64,000 nucleotides of DNA, taken from Rutidosis leptorrhynchoides. Lineage: Eukaryota > Streptophyta > Magnoliopsida > Asterales > Asteraceae. Where the stretch lies: the NCBI RefSeq assembly GCF_046630445.1, contig NC_092338.1, positions 341,253,501-341,317,500 on the forward strand. Direction: 5' to 3'. Each line of letters begins with the position of its first letter. Positions within the stretch are counted from its first letter, which is position 1. Made by a program: the position numbers and the translations under genes. This document shows, piece after piece, positions 49,192 to 60,970 of the stretch. Below the pieces are notes generated by a model. The model did no database searches. It saw only the letters and a program-made list of their open reading frames with translations, and was not told the DNA's origin.

Positions 49192-50866
49192 TGATATCGC
49201 TCCATTTATATATGTTTTATTCGCGATATCTACCTCACTTTGCTCGGTTTATGACTATCTTGGAGCCTATTTTGTGTGCTATTGAGCTAAATGGTAAATT
49301 AACAGCTAAGGAGTTGATTTGGTGTAAAATTGACCAAATCTTGGGCAAAATTGGCTAAGGAAATGGAAAGTGTAAAATCAGTATCAAAAGCGCCACTCCT
49401 CATTCAAGAGCGCCGCTCCTGTGAGCCAAAAGCGCCGCACCAACTGAAAAAGCGACGTTCTCATGCACATTTCAGCTCCATTTTCCTCCAGTGAGCAAAA
49501 GCGCTGTTCCTACAGTGAAAAGCGTCGCTCCTATTCAGCCAAAAGCGTCGCTCCTCAACAAAAGCATCATCCCTATTTAGAGCTAAAAGCGACGTTCCTG
49601 ATCAAAAGCGCCGCTCCTCATTAAAGCCAAAAGCGCCGCTCCTGTCCAAAAGTGGCGCTCATGTCGCTGTTTCAACCCAGATTTTCATCACTATAAAAGG
49701 AACGAGATTAGGTCATTTTTCATATGCATCTTAGGGAGCAGCAGCTTAAGGTCCGAATTTCACATACAAAACCCTAATTTCATCATCTATGGTTGTTTAA
49801 GGGTGGATTCAAGGAAGCTAGCTCAAGATTAATCATTGTTTAGCTTAGATCTTCATCTTCTTTATATTTGGGGTTGTAATCTTCACTTTACTTTTCATAT
49901 TTTGCATTGATTACTTGTAATAACTTGAAGATGATGATGATTTACATTTCTATGCTTATTATTAGTTTAATTTTAGCTATGATTGGCTAAATCTCTTGTG
50001 TTTGCTTATCTATGAATCTCTAATGCTAGTGTTTGCCCCAAATCAATTGATTATTGTTGTTTGAATGAATTACATGATCATGTATTGTTGAGTTAGCTAA
50101 AGATCCATTGCTATGAGTTTGTTTTAGGCTTGACTTTGATTACATATGTTGTGTAGCTCTCTTATTGATTTGAGAAGTGAATCAATATGTGCTTCAACAC
50201 CTTAGGTGATCTAGACAACTAGCATAGGAATTGCAAGTGATTGTGTTCTTGATCTAGGTTGGTTTTCAATTGGCCTCTAGTCAAATAGTAATGCCGATTA
50301 TCTTAAGTGATTTCGATAGTTGGGGGTTTTAAGTGATTTCAACCCAGGCTCAATCTCAATGACCAAATCAAACTTAACTCGATCATAGGATATAAAGCTT
50401 ATGTGAATTCGCGGAGTATCATTTGATTTGAGGTTTAGTAGTGATGCTAAATATTTAATATTTCAACAACTAATGAGATAGCAAAATAGGCAAAACTGGG
50501 CAAGCCAAGCATAGAGAGGATTAGATAAGTGAACGCGTCTTAGTTAATTTGTTTTAAGTCTTAATACTTCACTACTTGTTTCTTGCTACTAGCTTAATTG
50601 TTAAATTTAGGTTTGTTTAATTGCGCAAGTTTTAGTTGTTAGTTGATATCAATCAAACCCCCTAATCAAACAAACCCTAGGACAATTGATAGTTTCAAAT
50701 ATCTGACTTACACCGTTTCCCTTGGGACGTACTTGATAAGAATACTTACATTAAAGTGCTATAATAACCGGGTTCTAAGTGCTCGTTAGTTGTGTGTGCT
50801 TAATTGTAGTGTTTGAATCAAATATAAATTTAGAGGGTAAAAGATGTATATCGCAAGAACGCATCA
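49192..50866 (+). mobile_element. 5' LTR of element H
   Basis: It runs from TGATATCGCTCC to GAACGCATCA. It has a dyad array at 49385-49660 and a TATA box TATAAAAG at 49692-49699. Confidence 0.94.
49385..49660. promoter_or_regulatory. Array of about 12 AGCGNCGCT-type dyads upstream of the H TATA box
   Basis: The unit is roughly aaaAGCGCCGCTcct, repeated every 20-30 bp with central variants AGCGTCGCT and partly decayed copies (AGCGACGTT, AGTGGCGCT). The last copy is about 32 bp upstream of the TATA box. The 3' LTR has the same array at about 61166-61445. Confidence 0.75.
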
Positions 50867-50874
50867 CACTTTCT

Positions 50875-50892
50875 TGGCGCCGCTGCCGGGGA
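50875..50892 (+). other. Primer binding site of H (tRNA-Asp type)
   Basis: TGGCGCCGCTGCCGGGGA begins eight bases after the LTR end. This is the class of primer site used by Athila elements. Confidence 0.88.
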
Positions 50893-51202
50893 TGCGGTTA
50901 GCCTAGTTGGTTATTTGGTTATTTGGTTTAAACTTTTAATTTTTCGATCCTTTCGTAGGGGTTTACCCTTACGAAAGTTACTTTTCACATTTTATATTAT
51001 TATTTTCGTTTGGAAAACTGCTTGTGTTTGTGTTGTGATTGAAGGATAGGTACCTTTGGTGTATGAAAACAAGGTCTCATAAGGATCAAGAGTTCACACA
51101 TCCATTCTTCGATCCGGAAACACACGTGCATGGGGTTTATAATCGTAGAGAAGAAAGGGTATTAAGAAAGAATTTTGAAGCTTTGCCATTTGTTTAGAAG
51201 AG
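50893..51202 (+). mobile_element. Leader of element H
   Basis: This is a short untranslated stretch. An open phrase MKTRSHKDQEFTHPFFDPE near 51064 ends at a TAG just before the gag ATG at 51203 and may be the decayed true N-terminus of gag. Confidence 0.5.
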
Positions 51203-53056
51203 ATGGATACAAACGGTAATCCGATTCACGATGAAGAGGGCAATCCTAATAGTCCTCCGGTTAATCAAGAATTATTGAATGATCTAAACGACACACCAAT
51301 GTGGAACGCTAGATTAGTTGCACCAACAATGATAGCACCGGCTATTACAAAACCACCAATTGAAGCGGATAATTGGAAAATCGAGGGTAACTTTTTCACG
51401 TTAATCAAGGATACATACTTTCATGGGTTGATAGATGAGAATCCGTTCGAACATATTCAACACTTTAATGATCTTTGTGATATTTACAAAACCAAAAACG
51501 TCACCGATGACACTTTTAAGCTAAGGGCATTCCCCTTCACACTTCAAGGAGACGCAAAAGCTTGGATGCCAAGTTTACCATCCGATTCCATAAGGTCTTT
51601 TCAAGAATTAACAAACGAGTTTATCAATCATTTTTTTCCACCATCAAAAGTAGAGCGGCTTAGAATGGAGGTTAATGGGTTCACACAACGGGGTGATAAG
51701 AGTTTGTATGATGCATGGGTTCGATTCAAGAAGCTACTAAGAGCTTGCCCACCGAATGGTTTGACGAAGAAGGAGTATATCAACATATTCTATCGGGGTT
51801 GTAATAGTTTTACGAAGCAATATCTTGATTTTTCATCCGGTGCGGTATTTATGTACAAATCACCAAATACGGCCGAAATTATGTTAGAAGACATCTCGGT
51901 CAACACGTATGAATAGGCACCTTCACCGCGAGATTTGACAAGGAAAAGTATAGCACAAGTCGAGAGTGATAATGGGCAAGTGATGCTTGCAAGCTTGAAC
52001 AATCAATTTCAAACATTTGGGAAAGAATTGAAGAAGATTCAACAAACGGTAGTTGCAATGCAAGTAGGTTGTCAACGATGCGAGGGTCCACATCTCACGA
52101 AAAATTGTCCTCAAATTACTCAATGCAATCATGTTGATCTAGATGATATTCCCATGAATTCGGATGCTCATGTGAACTACGTGAGTAATCAAAACTACCA
52201 ACGAGGAGGAACATCGAACCAAAGCTACTACAATCCTAATCAAAAACAAGTATCATTCAACAACCAAACCAATGCACCACCCGGATTCACAAACCAAAAC
52301 CGAAATCAAGGTTACAACAACTATAACCAAAACAGAAACAACAATTTTCAATACCAAAACCAACAACCTTACAACAACCAACCTTACAACAATCAAACCA
52401 ATTCAAATTATCAAAACAACCTAGGTTATAGTCAATCACAAAATAACCAAGGTTACAATCAACAACCTCAACAAAACAATCAACAATCCCAACCTTCGAA
52501 GAGCTTAGAAGAACTCATGCAAAACTACATCAAGAAGGTAGAATCAATCGAAGTTTTTCTAATGAAAGAGAATGAATTCTTAAAGAAACAAATCCGAAAC
52601 CAACAAGACTCATTCCAAAACCTTGAGAGTGCCATTGGACGACTTTCAAATCAAGTTGCCGAAAGACCACAAGGAACTATACCTTCAAACACTCAAGTCA
52701 ATCCGATTAACAATTACAAAAATAACCGTCAACAATCAAAACCAACAACATAACAACTCAAGAGTGATTCCTATCGAAAGCACCAACGAAAACCCTAATA
52801 ACCCAAACCAAAATGAAAATATCAACGCCATAACCACTCGAAGTGGTTTAACCACTCAAGGGATCGAAGATCCTCAACCACAACCCTTTATAACCCATGA
52901 ACCACTACCAAGTTTATTGAAGAGGATACCGGGGTTAGTAAGGAGAAGTGTAAAGAAAAGGTCAACTAAACCGAAGTTACGGGTAATGATGAATTGGGTA
53001 AGAAAAAGGGTGACGAGTCTTCAAAGATTACGAGACCGGTGCCATATCCAAAAGCT
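51203..53056 (+). pseudogene. gag: gag of element H
   Basis: The ATG at 51203 opens the capsid: HGLIDENPFEHIQHFNDLC, FPFTLQGDAKAWMPSLPSDSI, FINHFFPPSKVERLRMEV and YDAWVRFKKLLRACPPNGL. TAG at 51914-51916 stands where Trp is expected and the frame continues through CQRCEGPHLTKNC, a CCHC-like knuckle, and a long Asn/Gln/Tyr-rich region to 52753. A frame change near 52730 leads into NENINAITTRSGL, the phrase that marks the gag-protease border in Athila-like elements. Later frame changes follow before the protease. Confidence 0.9.
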
Positions 53057-53640
53057 TTAAAGAAGGATAAGTTGGAGGCTTAATACAAAAAGTTTCAAGA
53101 AATGATGAAAAATGTCTCGGTTAACTTACCTATCACTGATGTGCTTAAAGGAATGCCGAATTACGGTCGGTTCATCAAGGAGCTAATATCTCAAGGGGTA
53201 AAAATCATGACAAAACATCTTTCTTTATCGAAGAGGAGTGCAACAAGATTCTTGCATCAAGGCCAAGGATTCCTAAGAAGTTAGGAGATCCGAGAAATTT
53301 TGTTTTCCCATGTAAGTTCGGTGAATTGGAAGTGTTCAATACACTAGCCGACTTGGGTGCAGGCATTAACCTAATGACCCATTCACTTTACGAGAGGCTT
53401 GGTCTTAGACCTCCTAAACAAACTCGAATTAGGATAAGATTGGCCAACCATTCGTTTGATACCGCTATTGACATCGCCGAGGACATCTTGGTTAGCATTG
53501 ACACCTTGGTGTTCCCGGTAGATTTTGTTATCATAGAGATGAAGGAAGACCTTCAAGTCCCCCCATCTTAGGTAGACCATTTTTGGCGACTGCCGACACC
53601 ATCATCTTAGTATGACGTAACCAACTTAACATTGGAGTTG
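53057..53640 (+). pseudogene. Protease region of element H
   Basis: The pre-protease segment VNLPITDVLKGMPNYGRFIKEL (53099-53195) is followed by a shift near 53200. The enzyme is at 53290-53600: VFNTLADLGAGINLMTHSLYERL with the Asp in an ADLGA context, then FPVDFVIIEMKEDL and a remnant of the GRPFLATADT box after a frame change near 53570. It is of the same protease class as in E. Confidence 0.85.
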
Positions 53641-53651
53641 GTGAAGAGTGA

Positions 53652-55002
53652 GTGACCATCAATATTCGGGAAGCTATGAAGCAACCGAGTAACACCGATG
53701 ATAATGAGTGCTATGCCTTTTACCATATTGACCTTTATGTGCATGATGAACTTGAAAAACTTTTAAAGGTTGATACTTCGGAGTTCGACCAAACTTGTGA
53801 TAATGAGATTGTGGATTTAGAGGCCGATTTTAAGGAACTGATGAATGTTAATGTTGATGATTTTGAAAGTAAAGATGAGACCATTCAGGAAGAGTCATTT
53901 GAGTCTGTCCCTCATGAAGATAGATTCCGAATCAAGTCTTCATGGGAGGAGCCTCCAACTCTAGAGCTTAAAGAGCTCCCCGAACATCTTGAATATGCAT
54001 ATCTTAAGGAAGAAAATCAACTTTCGGTGATTATTTCTTCGAAACTCACCCAAGACCAAAAGACCCGACTTGTCTCATTACTTAAGTCTCACCATAAGTC
54101 CATAGCATGGAAGACCACAGACATCCCGGGGATCAATCCATTATATTTCACACACAAAATCCTCATGGAGGAGAACTAAAAACCAGTTGTCCAACGACAA
54201 CGAAGACCTAACCCAAACATGAAAGAGGTTGTTAAAAAGGAAGTGATCAAAATTTTGGACGCGTGGCTTATTTATCCAATATTCGACTCGCCATGGGTGA
54301 GTCCCGTCCAAGTGGTGCCCAAAAAGGGTGGGACCACGGTGATCTAAAACGACTAAAATGAGCTTGTCCCAACCCAAACCATCACGGGATGCGTGTATGC
54401 ATTCACTATAGACGTCTAAATGACGCAACACGGAAAGATCATTTCCCATTCCCTTACATCGATCAAATGATTGAAGGTTTGAGCGGGAGAGAATTCTATT
54501 GCTTTCTTGACGGGTTTTTAGGATACTTCCAAATCTCGATAGACCCGAGGATCAAGAAAAGACGACCTTTACATGTCCCTATGGTACATTTGCATATCAG
54601 AGGATGCCTTTTGGGCTATGCAATGCCCCGGGGACATTCCAACGATGTATGCTTGCTATTTTCTCGGATATGGTTGAGTATACTATGGAGGTTTTCATGG
54701 ATGATTTTTCGGTATTTGGAGATTCATTTGACCATTGTCTTAAAAATCTTGATAAAATGTTAACACGTTGTGAAAATGCAAATTTGGTTCTTAATTGGGA
54801 AAAATGTCACTTCATGGTTAACGAGGGGATAGTTTTGGGATATAAACTTTCTAAGGAGGGAATTGAGGTTGACACGGCTAAAATTAGTTTGATAAAGAAC
54901 TTACCTAGACCATCGGATGTAAAAGCAATCCGAAGTTTTCTTGGGCATGCGGGGTTTTATAGACGGTTCATAAAAGATTTTTCAAAAATGCCCGCCCTAT
55001 GA
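53652..55002 (+). pseudogene. pol: Reverse transcriptase of element H
   Basis: An acidic linker is followed by LKELPEHLEYAYLKEEN and the VSLLKSHHKSIAWKTTDIPGI segment. TAA at 54177 breaks the frame before the finger region (SPWVSPVQVVPKKGG). After frame changes: HYRRLNDATRKDHFPFP, FYCFLDGFLGYFQI, MPFGLCNAPGTFQRCM and the catalytic FMDDFSVFG near 54700. It ends with IRSFLGHAGFYRRFIKDF. At least three frame changes and two stops are present. Confidence 0.9.
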
Positions 55003-56822
55003 CCAAATTGTTAGAAAAGGACCAACCTTTCTTGTTTGATGATGAATGCATTGAGGCATTCAATTTGTTGAAGGAAAAGCTAGTTAACCCACCTATTCTT
55101 ATCTCTCCCGATTGGGACAAAGACTTTGAATTGATGTGCGATGCGAGCGATTATGCATTAGGTGCGGTTCTTGGTCAAAGAGTTGACCAACACTTTAGGC
55201 CGATTTACTATGCAAGAAAAACCCTAAATGGAGCGTAATTGAACTACACCACTACCGAGAAGGAGCTTCTTGTGGTAGTATTCGCTTTTGATAAGTTTTG
55301 ATCTTATCTTGTACTTTCAAAGACAACCGTCTACACGGATCACTCCGCGCTAAAGTATCTTTTTCAAAAGCAAGATGCAAAGCATCGTTTGATTCATTGG
55401 GTGCTACTTTTGCAAGAGTTTGATACAGAAATTAGGGATAAAAAGGGAGCCAAGAATGTGGCGGCCGATCATTTCTCCAGGTTAGACAATCCGGGACTCC
55501 AACCTTTAGATGAGACCGAAATTCGGGACACATTCCCGGATGAACATTTAATGAGAATTGACCTAGTTGATGAAGTCCCATGGTTTGTCGACTATGCAAA
55601 CCACTTAGCGTCAAATCTTTTACGAAAAAGCTTGTCATACCAACAAAAGAAAAAAAATTCAACGATTTACGATATTATTTTTGGGATGACCCACACTTGT
55701 TCTGCATTGGGGCGGATCAAGTGATTAGGAGATGCGTTTATGGGCAAGAGGCCCGGGATATTTTAAGAAGCTGTCATAGTGGGCCAACAAGAGGTCACTT
55801 TGGTCCGAATCACACCGCGAAAAAGGTGTTCGATTCGGGGTTTTATTGGCCCACTATCTTCAAGGATGCACATGATTTAGTTAATCGATGTGATTCATGC
55901 CAAAGGTCGGGATCCATCTCCAAGAGGGATGAGATGCCCCAAATTAGCATTCAAATATGTGAGGTATTTGACGTATGGGGTTTAGATATCATGGGACCAT
56001 TCTAGAACTCGAATAAGTGTGTTTATATTTTGGTGGCAGTAGATTATGTCTCGAAATGGGCCGAGGCAAAAGCCTTGCCAACAAACGATGCGAGAGTAGT
56101 TGTTAAGTTTTTAAAATGGTTGTTTACTAGGTTTGGTGTGCCAAAAGCATTGATCTTGAATCGAGGGACACATTTTGCTAATAGTCTTATGGAGGGAGTC
56201 ATGGAAAAATATGGTGTAAACCATCGTTTTTCGACCCCTTACCATCCCTAAACTAGCGGTCAAGTTGAGAATACTAATCGTGCCTTTAAAAGGATTTTGG
56301 AGAAGACGGTTAGTAATAACCCTAAGATTTGGTCAACCAAACTAGACACCCATAGGAACTACACCTTTTCGTCTAGTGTATGGGAAGGCATGTCATATTC
56401 CGGTTGAGGTTGAATACAAGGCATTTTGGGCAATTAAGGAGATAAACCTAGACCTAGAAAGAGCTAAGGAAAAACGGGTGACACAATTTCATGAATTAGA
56501 GGAACTTAGGTTAGAGGCATATGATAACTCTTTGGTATACAAAGAGAAAACTAAGCATTGGCACGATGCCCGACTCAAAGGTCCCAAAGAATTTAATCCA
56601 AACGATAAGGTCTTAGTTTACAACTCTCGCTTTAAGTTCTCACCTGGTAAGTTGAAATCTAGATGGATGGGTCCATACATTGTTAAGAAAGCTTATCATA
56701 CGGGTTATGTGGATTTATATGGGAATGGGAACACTTTCATGGTTAATGGTCATAGATTGAAGGTTTATAGAAATGACATCAATACTATTGAGCTTGATGA
56801 CATCAAGCTCTACCCAAAATGA
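54999..56822 (+). pseudogene. pol: RNase H and integrase of element H
   Basis: RNase H: LMCDASDYALGAVLGQR near 55130, then the conserved NYTTTEKELL-like stretch after TAA at 55236 and [12 protein letters not shown] near 55460. Integrase: an H2C2 zinc region ending RCDSCQRSG near 55900, [11 protein letters not shown] with the first Asp, VDYVSKWAEAKALPTND, then LILNRGTHFAN where the second catalytic Asp is Asn. TAG at 56003 and TAA at 56249 interrupt the frame. The C-terminal part (LVYNSRFKFSPGKLKSRWMGPY) runs open to TGA at 56820. Confidence 0.9.
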
Positions 56823-58127
56823 TACCTTTGCCCTAAACCGGGTCAAGTGATAAACTCATGATCAAAACAATCACGATTGTGTATATTTGTGCATTTAGGA
56901 TTGCATTTCATATAGACTTGTATGATATTATATTTTTATAGGTTGCATTTGCATATAGTTGCATTTCAAGCATTTGGGTAAACCGAAAAACATCAAAAAT
57001 AGCTTTTGAATGAGTTGAAAGGAATTTTGAAACTGCAAAACTGCTTCAGGTACAAAAGCGGCATTTTGTCCTAGGAGCGGCGGTTCTGGCCTTCCAAAAG
57101 CGACGCTTCTACCTTAATAGCGACGCTTTAACCTGTGATTTTGGGCCAAAAATTGACAGTAGCCAAGAACGGCGCTTTTCTTATGAAAAGCGGCGCTTTT
57201 GTTTTCTCAATAGCGATACTTTGATTTGAAAAGCGGCACTTTTTAATATTGCAGGAACGGCGCTCCTACTTCAGGTGCGGCGCTCCTGTACTTGGGCTGT
57301 CAAGTTTTAACTACGACTCAAACACTTCATTTTCTCTACCCACTTCATTTATTCTCTCATACTGCGACCAAAGGTCAGCTACTTTGGCCCCTTGCACCAA
57401 ATTAACATCTTTTGTGGAGATTTCTTGCATCTTAATCATCATCTAACATGAGTAAAGTAAGATTCATGCTTCATTATCACTTATCTTTAATTATTTGCAT
57501 GATTCTTGCTATGTTCTTATTTCTTCTCATTTCTAGATCTATAAGAAACTGATGATGTTTATGCTAAATTGGTGATGAATCCTTGTTATTATCATGATTC
57601 CTAACATGATTTGCATGTTTAATTTTTGAAAATTTACACTTTGAATTTTTAGGGTTCTTCCCAATTTGGGGCTTTTTCAAAGATGATGTTTAATTGAGAA
57701 TGTAATGATGCAATTGGTCATTCTATGCTTCTATGTTATGTCTACATCAAAAAGAAATCAACTTTCATGCTTGTTTGCGATTAAATTGAATTTAGGGTTC
57801 TTGATTCTTTGACTTTTGATTAAGTTTGGCCAATTGGGGTGTGTTTGCTATTAAACCTTGCTTGTTAATTATTATGCTTGTAGATTTGGCTAATTTCTAT
57901 ACTAAAATGAATGCTTCCAGTTTTAAGCTTGATTTGACTTTTGACTTTGACTAGAGTTGACTTTTTGCAATTAGGCCATGTTGTTTATGATTGAAAGTTG
58001 TGAAGCCTTATTCTGAAATTAAATGTAGGGGGCACATTTCCCCACCATTGTTTGTATGCGATATATTTGGTGGTTGCTAATGTCATGAAAATGTTTTTGC
58101 GCGTATTGTTTGTTGAGTCTATTGCAG
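56823..58127 (+). mobile_element. Intron-like spacer of H with a second dyad array
   Basis: No gene is seen. A second array of about ten AGCGNCGCT-type sites lies at 57049-57290. From about 57440 the sequence is T-rich and intron-like and ends in attgcag at 58121-58127, a splice acceptor in front of the ORF-1-like gene. A purine box aaatgtaggggg lies at 58021-58032. Confidence 0.55.
57049..57290. promoter_or_regulatory. Internal AGCGNCGCT dyad array of H
   Basis: Copies include AGCGACGCT near 57099 and 57119, AGCGGCGCT near 57190 and GGCGCTCCT near 57260 and 57281. It is the same motif class as in the LTR, with other central bases and mostly the reverse flanks (cgcttttt). Confidence 0.65.
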
Positions 58128-58830
58128 GGAACTACTTCTAAAGGAGAGATAAGTTTTACATCCATCCATGTTAATGAGAGGTTGCGAGTGATTTTAATGG
58201 ATGAAACAACTCAAGATCAAGTGATTAGTAGGATTCACACACCAGTGTGCCCAGCAAGGTACATCTATTGGACCGAGATCGAATTAGCGGGGTTCGGTCA
58301 TCAAATTCGGGAAACATTCATGGTTGAGCAGGGTAATAAGGTTATGCACCCATGGGAGATGCTCCTTTTCATGAAAGAGAGTGTTTATCCATTGCTAACC
58401 CGTGAGTTCTTAGCAACTCTTAGGTTGATTTCAAGGTCGCCTCTCCATGGATCCGCAACTACCTCAGGTTCAGGCTAGGGGATGTAGAATGGCAAATGAG
58501 CATGGCCCAATTCATAGCATGCCTAGGTCTCTACACAGATTCTGATCCAGATTCAACCTTTACATACTTGACAAAATGTGAAACCTACAACCCAAATGAG
58601 TTTGATCCCAAGCAAGCATGGAGTGAAATTAGTCATGTCAAACCAACCCCCGATAATCTAGTCCCAAGTGCGCTTAAAAGCCCCATACTTAGGTGCATCT
58701 AAAGGTTCATCGCTCACTCGGTCTTCCACCGAATGGTGGATGTTGATAAGATGACAATGTTTGATATTTGGTTGATTTATGATATCCACAAGAAGAAGCA
58801 CATTCACACATGAACAATTTATCTGTGAAC
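58128..58830 (+). pseudogene. ATHILA ORF-1-like protein of element H, broken
   Basis: After the acceptor the frame reads through SIHVNERLRVILMDE, PARYIYWTEIELAGFG and LTREFLATLRLI to a stop at 58478. The next part, in another frame (58496-58702), has QFIACLGLYTDSD and ALKSPILRCI. After the TAA at 58700 it continues as RFIAHSVFHRMV and MTMFDIWLIYDIHKKK. The order matches ATHILA ORF-1 proteins and the A copy at 3959-5447, shortened. It lies between pol and the 3' LTR, where an env gene would be. Confidence 0.6.
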
Positions 58831-59251
58831 AATTTGGTACTAAAAAATTTATCTTTTAAATTGGCATGTAACTTAACTAAAAAATTTGGTACTTGTGTGT
58901 GTGAAACTTTGAATGGTCGATTCGGTGTGAGGTGGTAGACTTATATTGCTACTCTCACACATGAACATCTCTATGATTGTAATAATTTGACATGGGCGTG
59001 TGTTGATATTCTTGTGGTTGTATGTATGTTCTTGCTTGTTGTGGTTCTTAGTGGCAGGATACACCTTATTGATGATTAATCCAAGCCTGGCATTAAGTTC
59101 AGGCGTCAACCTCATCGACTTGCATTCCCTTGGTGATTAAGTTTCTCTAACGGTAACAACAAAGATCGTTTGATCTTCGTCGGTTTTTACTTTCTTTCCT
59201 CTCATCTTTTCTATTTCAAAATGTCCCTCATTTTCACTTATTCTACCGCTT

Positions 59252-59293
59252 TATGCAATGAGGGCATTGTATACACTAAATGTAGGGGGAGAG
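59252..59293 (+). promoter_or_regulatory. Internal stem-loop plus polypurine box of H
   Basis: TATGCAATG-AGGG-CATTGTATA (one wobble pair) is followed by CACTA and AAATGTAGGGGGAGAG. The same purine phrase AAATGTAGGGGG stands before the 3' LTR. Confidence 0.7.
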
Positions 59294-59538
59294 TTAAAAT
59301 TTCTGGCCATTTTGAAGCTATTTCAGAGTTAAAATTTCTGGCCATTTTGAAGCTATTTCGAGTAAACGTATCACATGCTATATAAAGTTCAAAGCTCGCG
59401 ATGTCGAACAATTTTTGGAACAAGTTTTTAACCATTACACTAATTCATATCATAAAGACCTAGAATGGTTAAAACTTATAAAAATTTTCAAAATTTTTGG
59501 GGGAAAAGTACAGTTTTTCCAAGTTTTTCAAAACTTAA

Positions 59539-59985
59539 GGAAGTACAGTCTTCCTGGTTTCAAAAAATTCGGTGGTTAAAGTCCACCCTCTTATGTTTCA
59601 AATAAACTTGAATGGTTAATTCACTTGGTGTAAGAGACTTCCTAATCTACACCATTTTAAATTTAGCTATGCTAAGTGCCGTAGGAAGAGGAGCCTTGAG
59701 CTTCACAAAGTGCTAACCTTTTTAGGAGCAATGGCTTCATGCTAGTGTTGCTAGACAACACAACCCATGGCCAAAAGCTATGGCACCCTTGCGCATGCAA
59801 TTAACGGAAAGGTAGTAACTACTTCCTACCTTTTCTTAAAATAAGCATAAAAGCTTGTTATGTAGGAAGTAGATAAGCAACATCTCATTTTGGAAGTAAA
59901 GTCCTCCAAGTTATGTTTGTTCCAAGCTTGGGAGTAAAGTCTCCCAAGTCAAGCTCGATTATTTGAAAGGAAGTTAAAGTCTTCC
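59539..59985 (+). promoter_or_regulatory. Five hairpins with TAAAGT-type loops in H
   Basis: 59539-59554 GGAAG/CTTCC around TACAGT; 59571-59587 GGTGG/CCACC around TTAAAGT; 59891-59908 TGGAAG/CCTCCA around TAAAGT with one mismatch; 59927-59948 CTTGGGAG/CTCCCAAG around TAAAGT, a perfect eight-base stem; 59969-59985 GGAAG/CTTCC around TTAAAGT. Confidence 0.7.
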
Positions 59986-60200
59986 CAGTGCTTCAAAAAT
60001 TTGGAATTGGCAGACTCTCTTATTTAGCCACATGGGGCCCTAATTCCACGAACCTCCGTCAATGCTTTCGCCCTACTATGAGAGAAACCATAGAGTTGTG
60101 ATAGAAAGCTTGATGAGTGCCGGTTACCCCGTGCCCGGGTAACCAAATAAAGGTGGGGTACCCAGTCCCTTACCTTTGGCACACCCACCTTAACCCTATT

Positions 60201-60272
60201 CTTGGAATTGACGATTATCAATTGGAATTGACGACATATATTTGGAATTGATGATCATTATTGGAATTGACG
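60201..60272. repeat. Four TTGGAATTGACGA repeats at 20-bp spacing
   Basis: Copies start at 60201, 60221, 60241 (one change) and 60260. Confidence 0.85.
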
Positions 60273-60932
60273 AAAATAGGTGTTTTAGGGGCATGGAGGT
60301 GGAAGAGGGATAGCCATTGTGGGTTGATGAGGTGAGCATTCTTTTGGAAGCATATTCTTTACACGATACATTTCATGATTAGTGGTGATGTGTACGATTT
60401 TCATGGCCCTTATTCATTTCAGGGTGCATTTTACATATTTTGGGTACACTTTGAATTTATTCGAGTAGGCTTATATTTGATATGATCGATTTGTTTGATG
60501 AGTTTATGGCTATCCCGTGAATCCTACAAATGTGGTCAAGGTCAAAGAGGTCAAGTTCGAGTTTGTAATGATTTGATACTTTGTGTTTGGTGTTTGATGA
60601 CGTTCTCGTAGATGAGGTTGACTTTGACCGGGGGCATGATTGGTTCGGGTAGACTTAGGCTTGAATTATGTTTATGTTAGTGTTTGAGGATTGAAGATTT
60701 AAAGCTTATTTGGAGTCATGCTATTGAAGATATTATTTGGAGCTTGAGTTAAGCTTGTGTTAGTAGAAGAAGAGGATGATTATGATTTGTCCTAGCAAGT
60801 GAAAGTTTTTGGAGAACACTATAGCCATCTAGTGCATATTCATGAAAGGTATCACTTTGAGCCTAACCTTCTTGCGCTTTGGCATTGTTCACTTATTTGT
60901 TCTTTATCTCCAAAGCTTGTTTCGTCGATTGT

Positions 60933-60970
60933 TTGTTTGAGGACAAGCAAAGATTCAAATGTAGGGGGTT
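60933..60970 (+). promoter_or_regulatory. Terminal stem-loop and polypurine tract of H
   Basis: TTGTTTG-AGGA-CAAGCAA (one wobble pair) is followed by AGATTC and AAATGTAGGGGG. The LTR begins at 60971. Confidence 0.8.

Larger units (their letters stand above)
58831..60932 (+). mobile_element. 3' untranslated region of element H
   Basis: No gene is supported. It holds a 35-bp direct duplication (59291-59325 and 59326-59360), the internal stem-loop and purine box (59252-59293), five hairpins (59539-59985), and four TTGGAATTGACGA copies (one with a single change) at 60201, 60221, 60241 and 60260. Confidence 0.7.
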
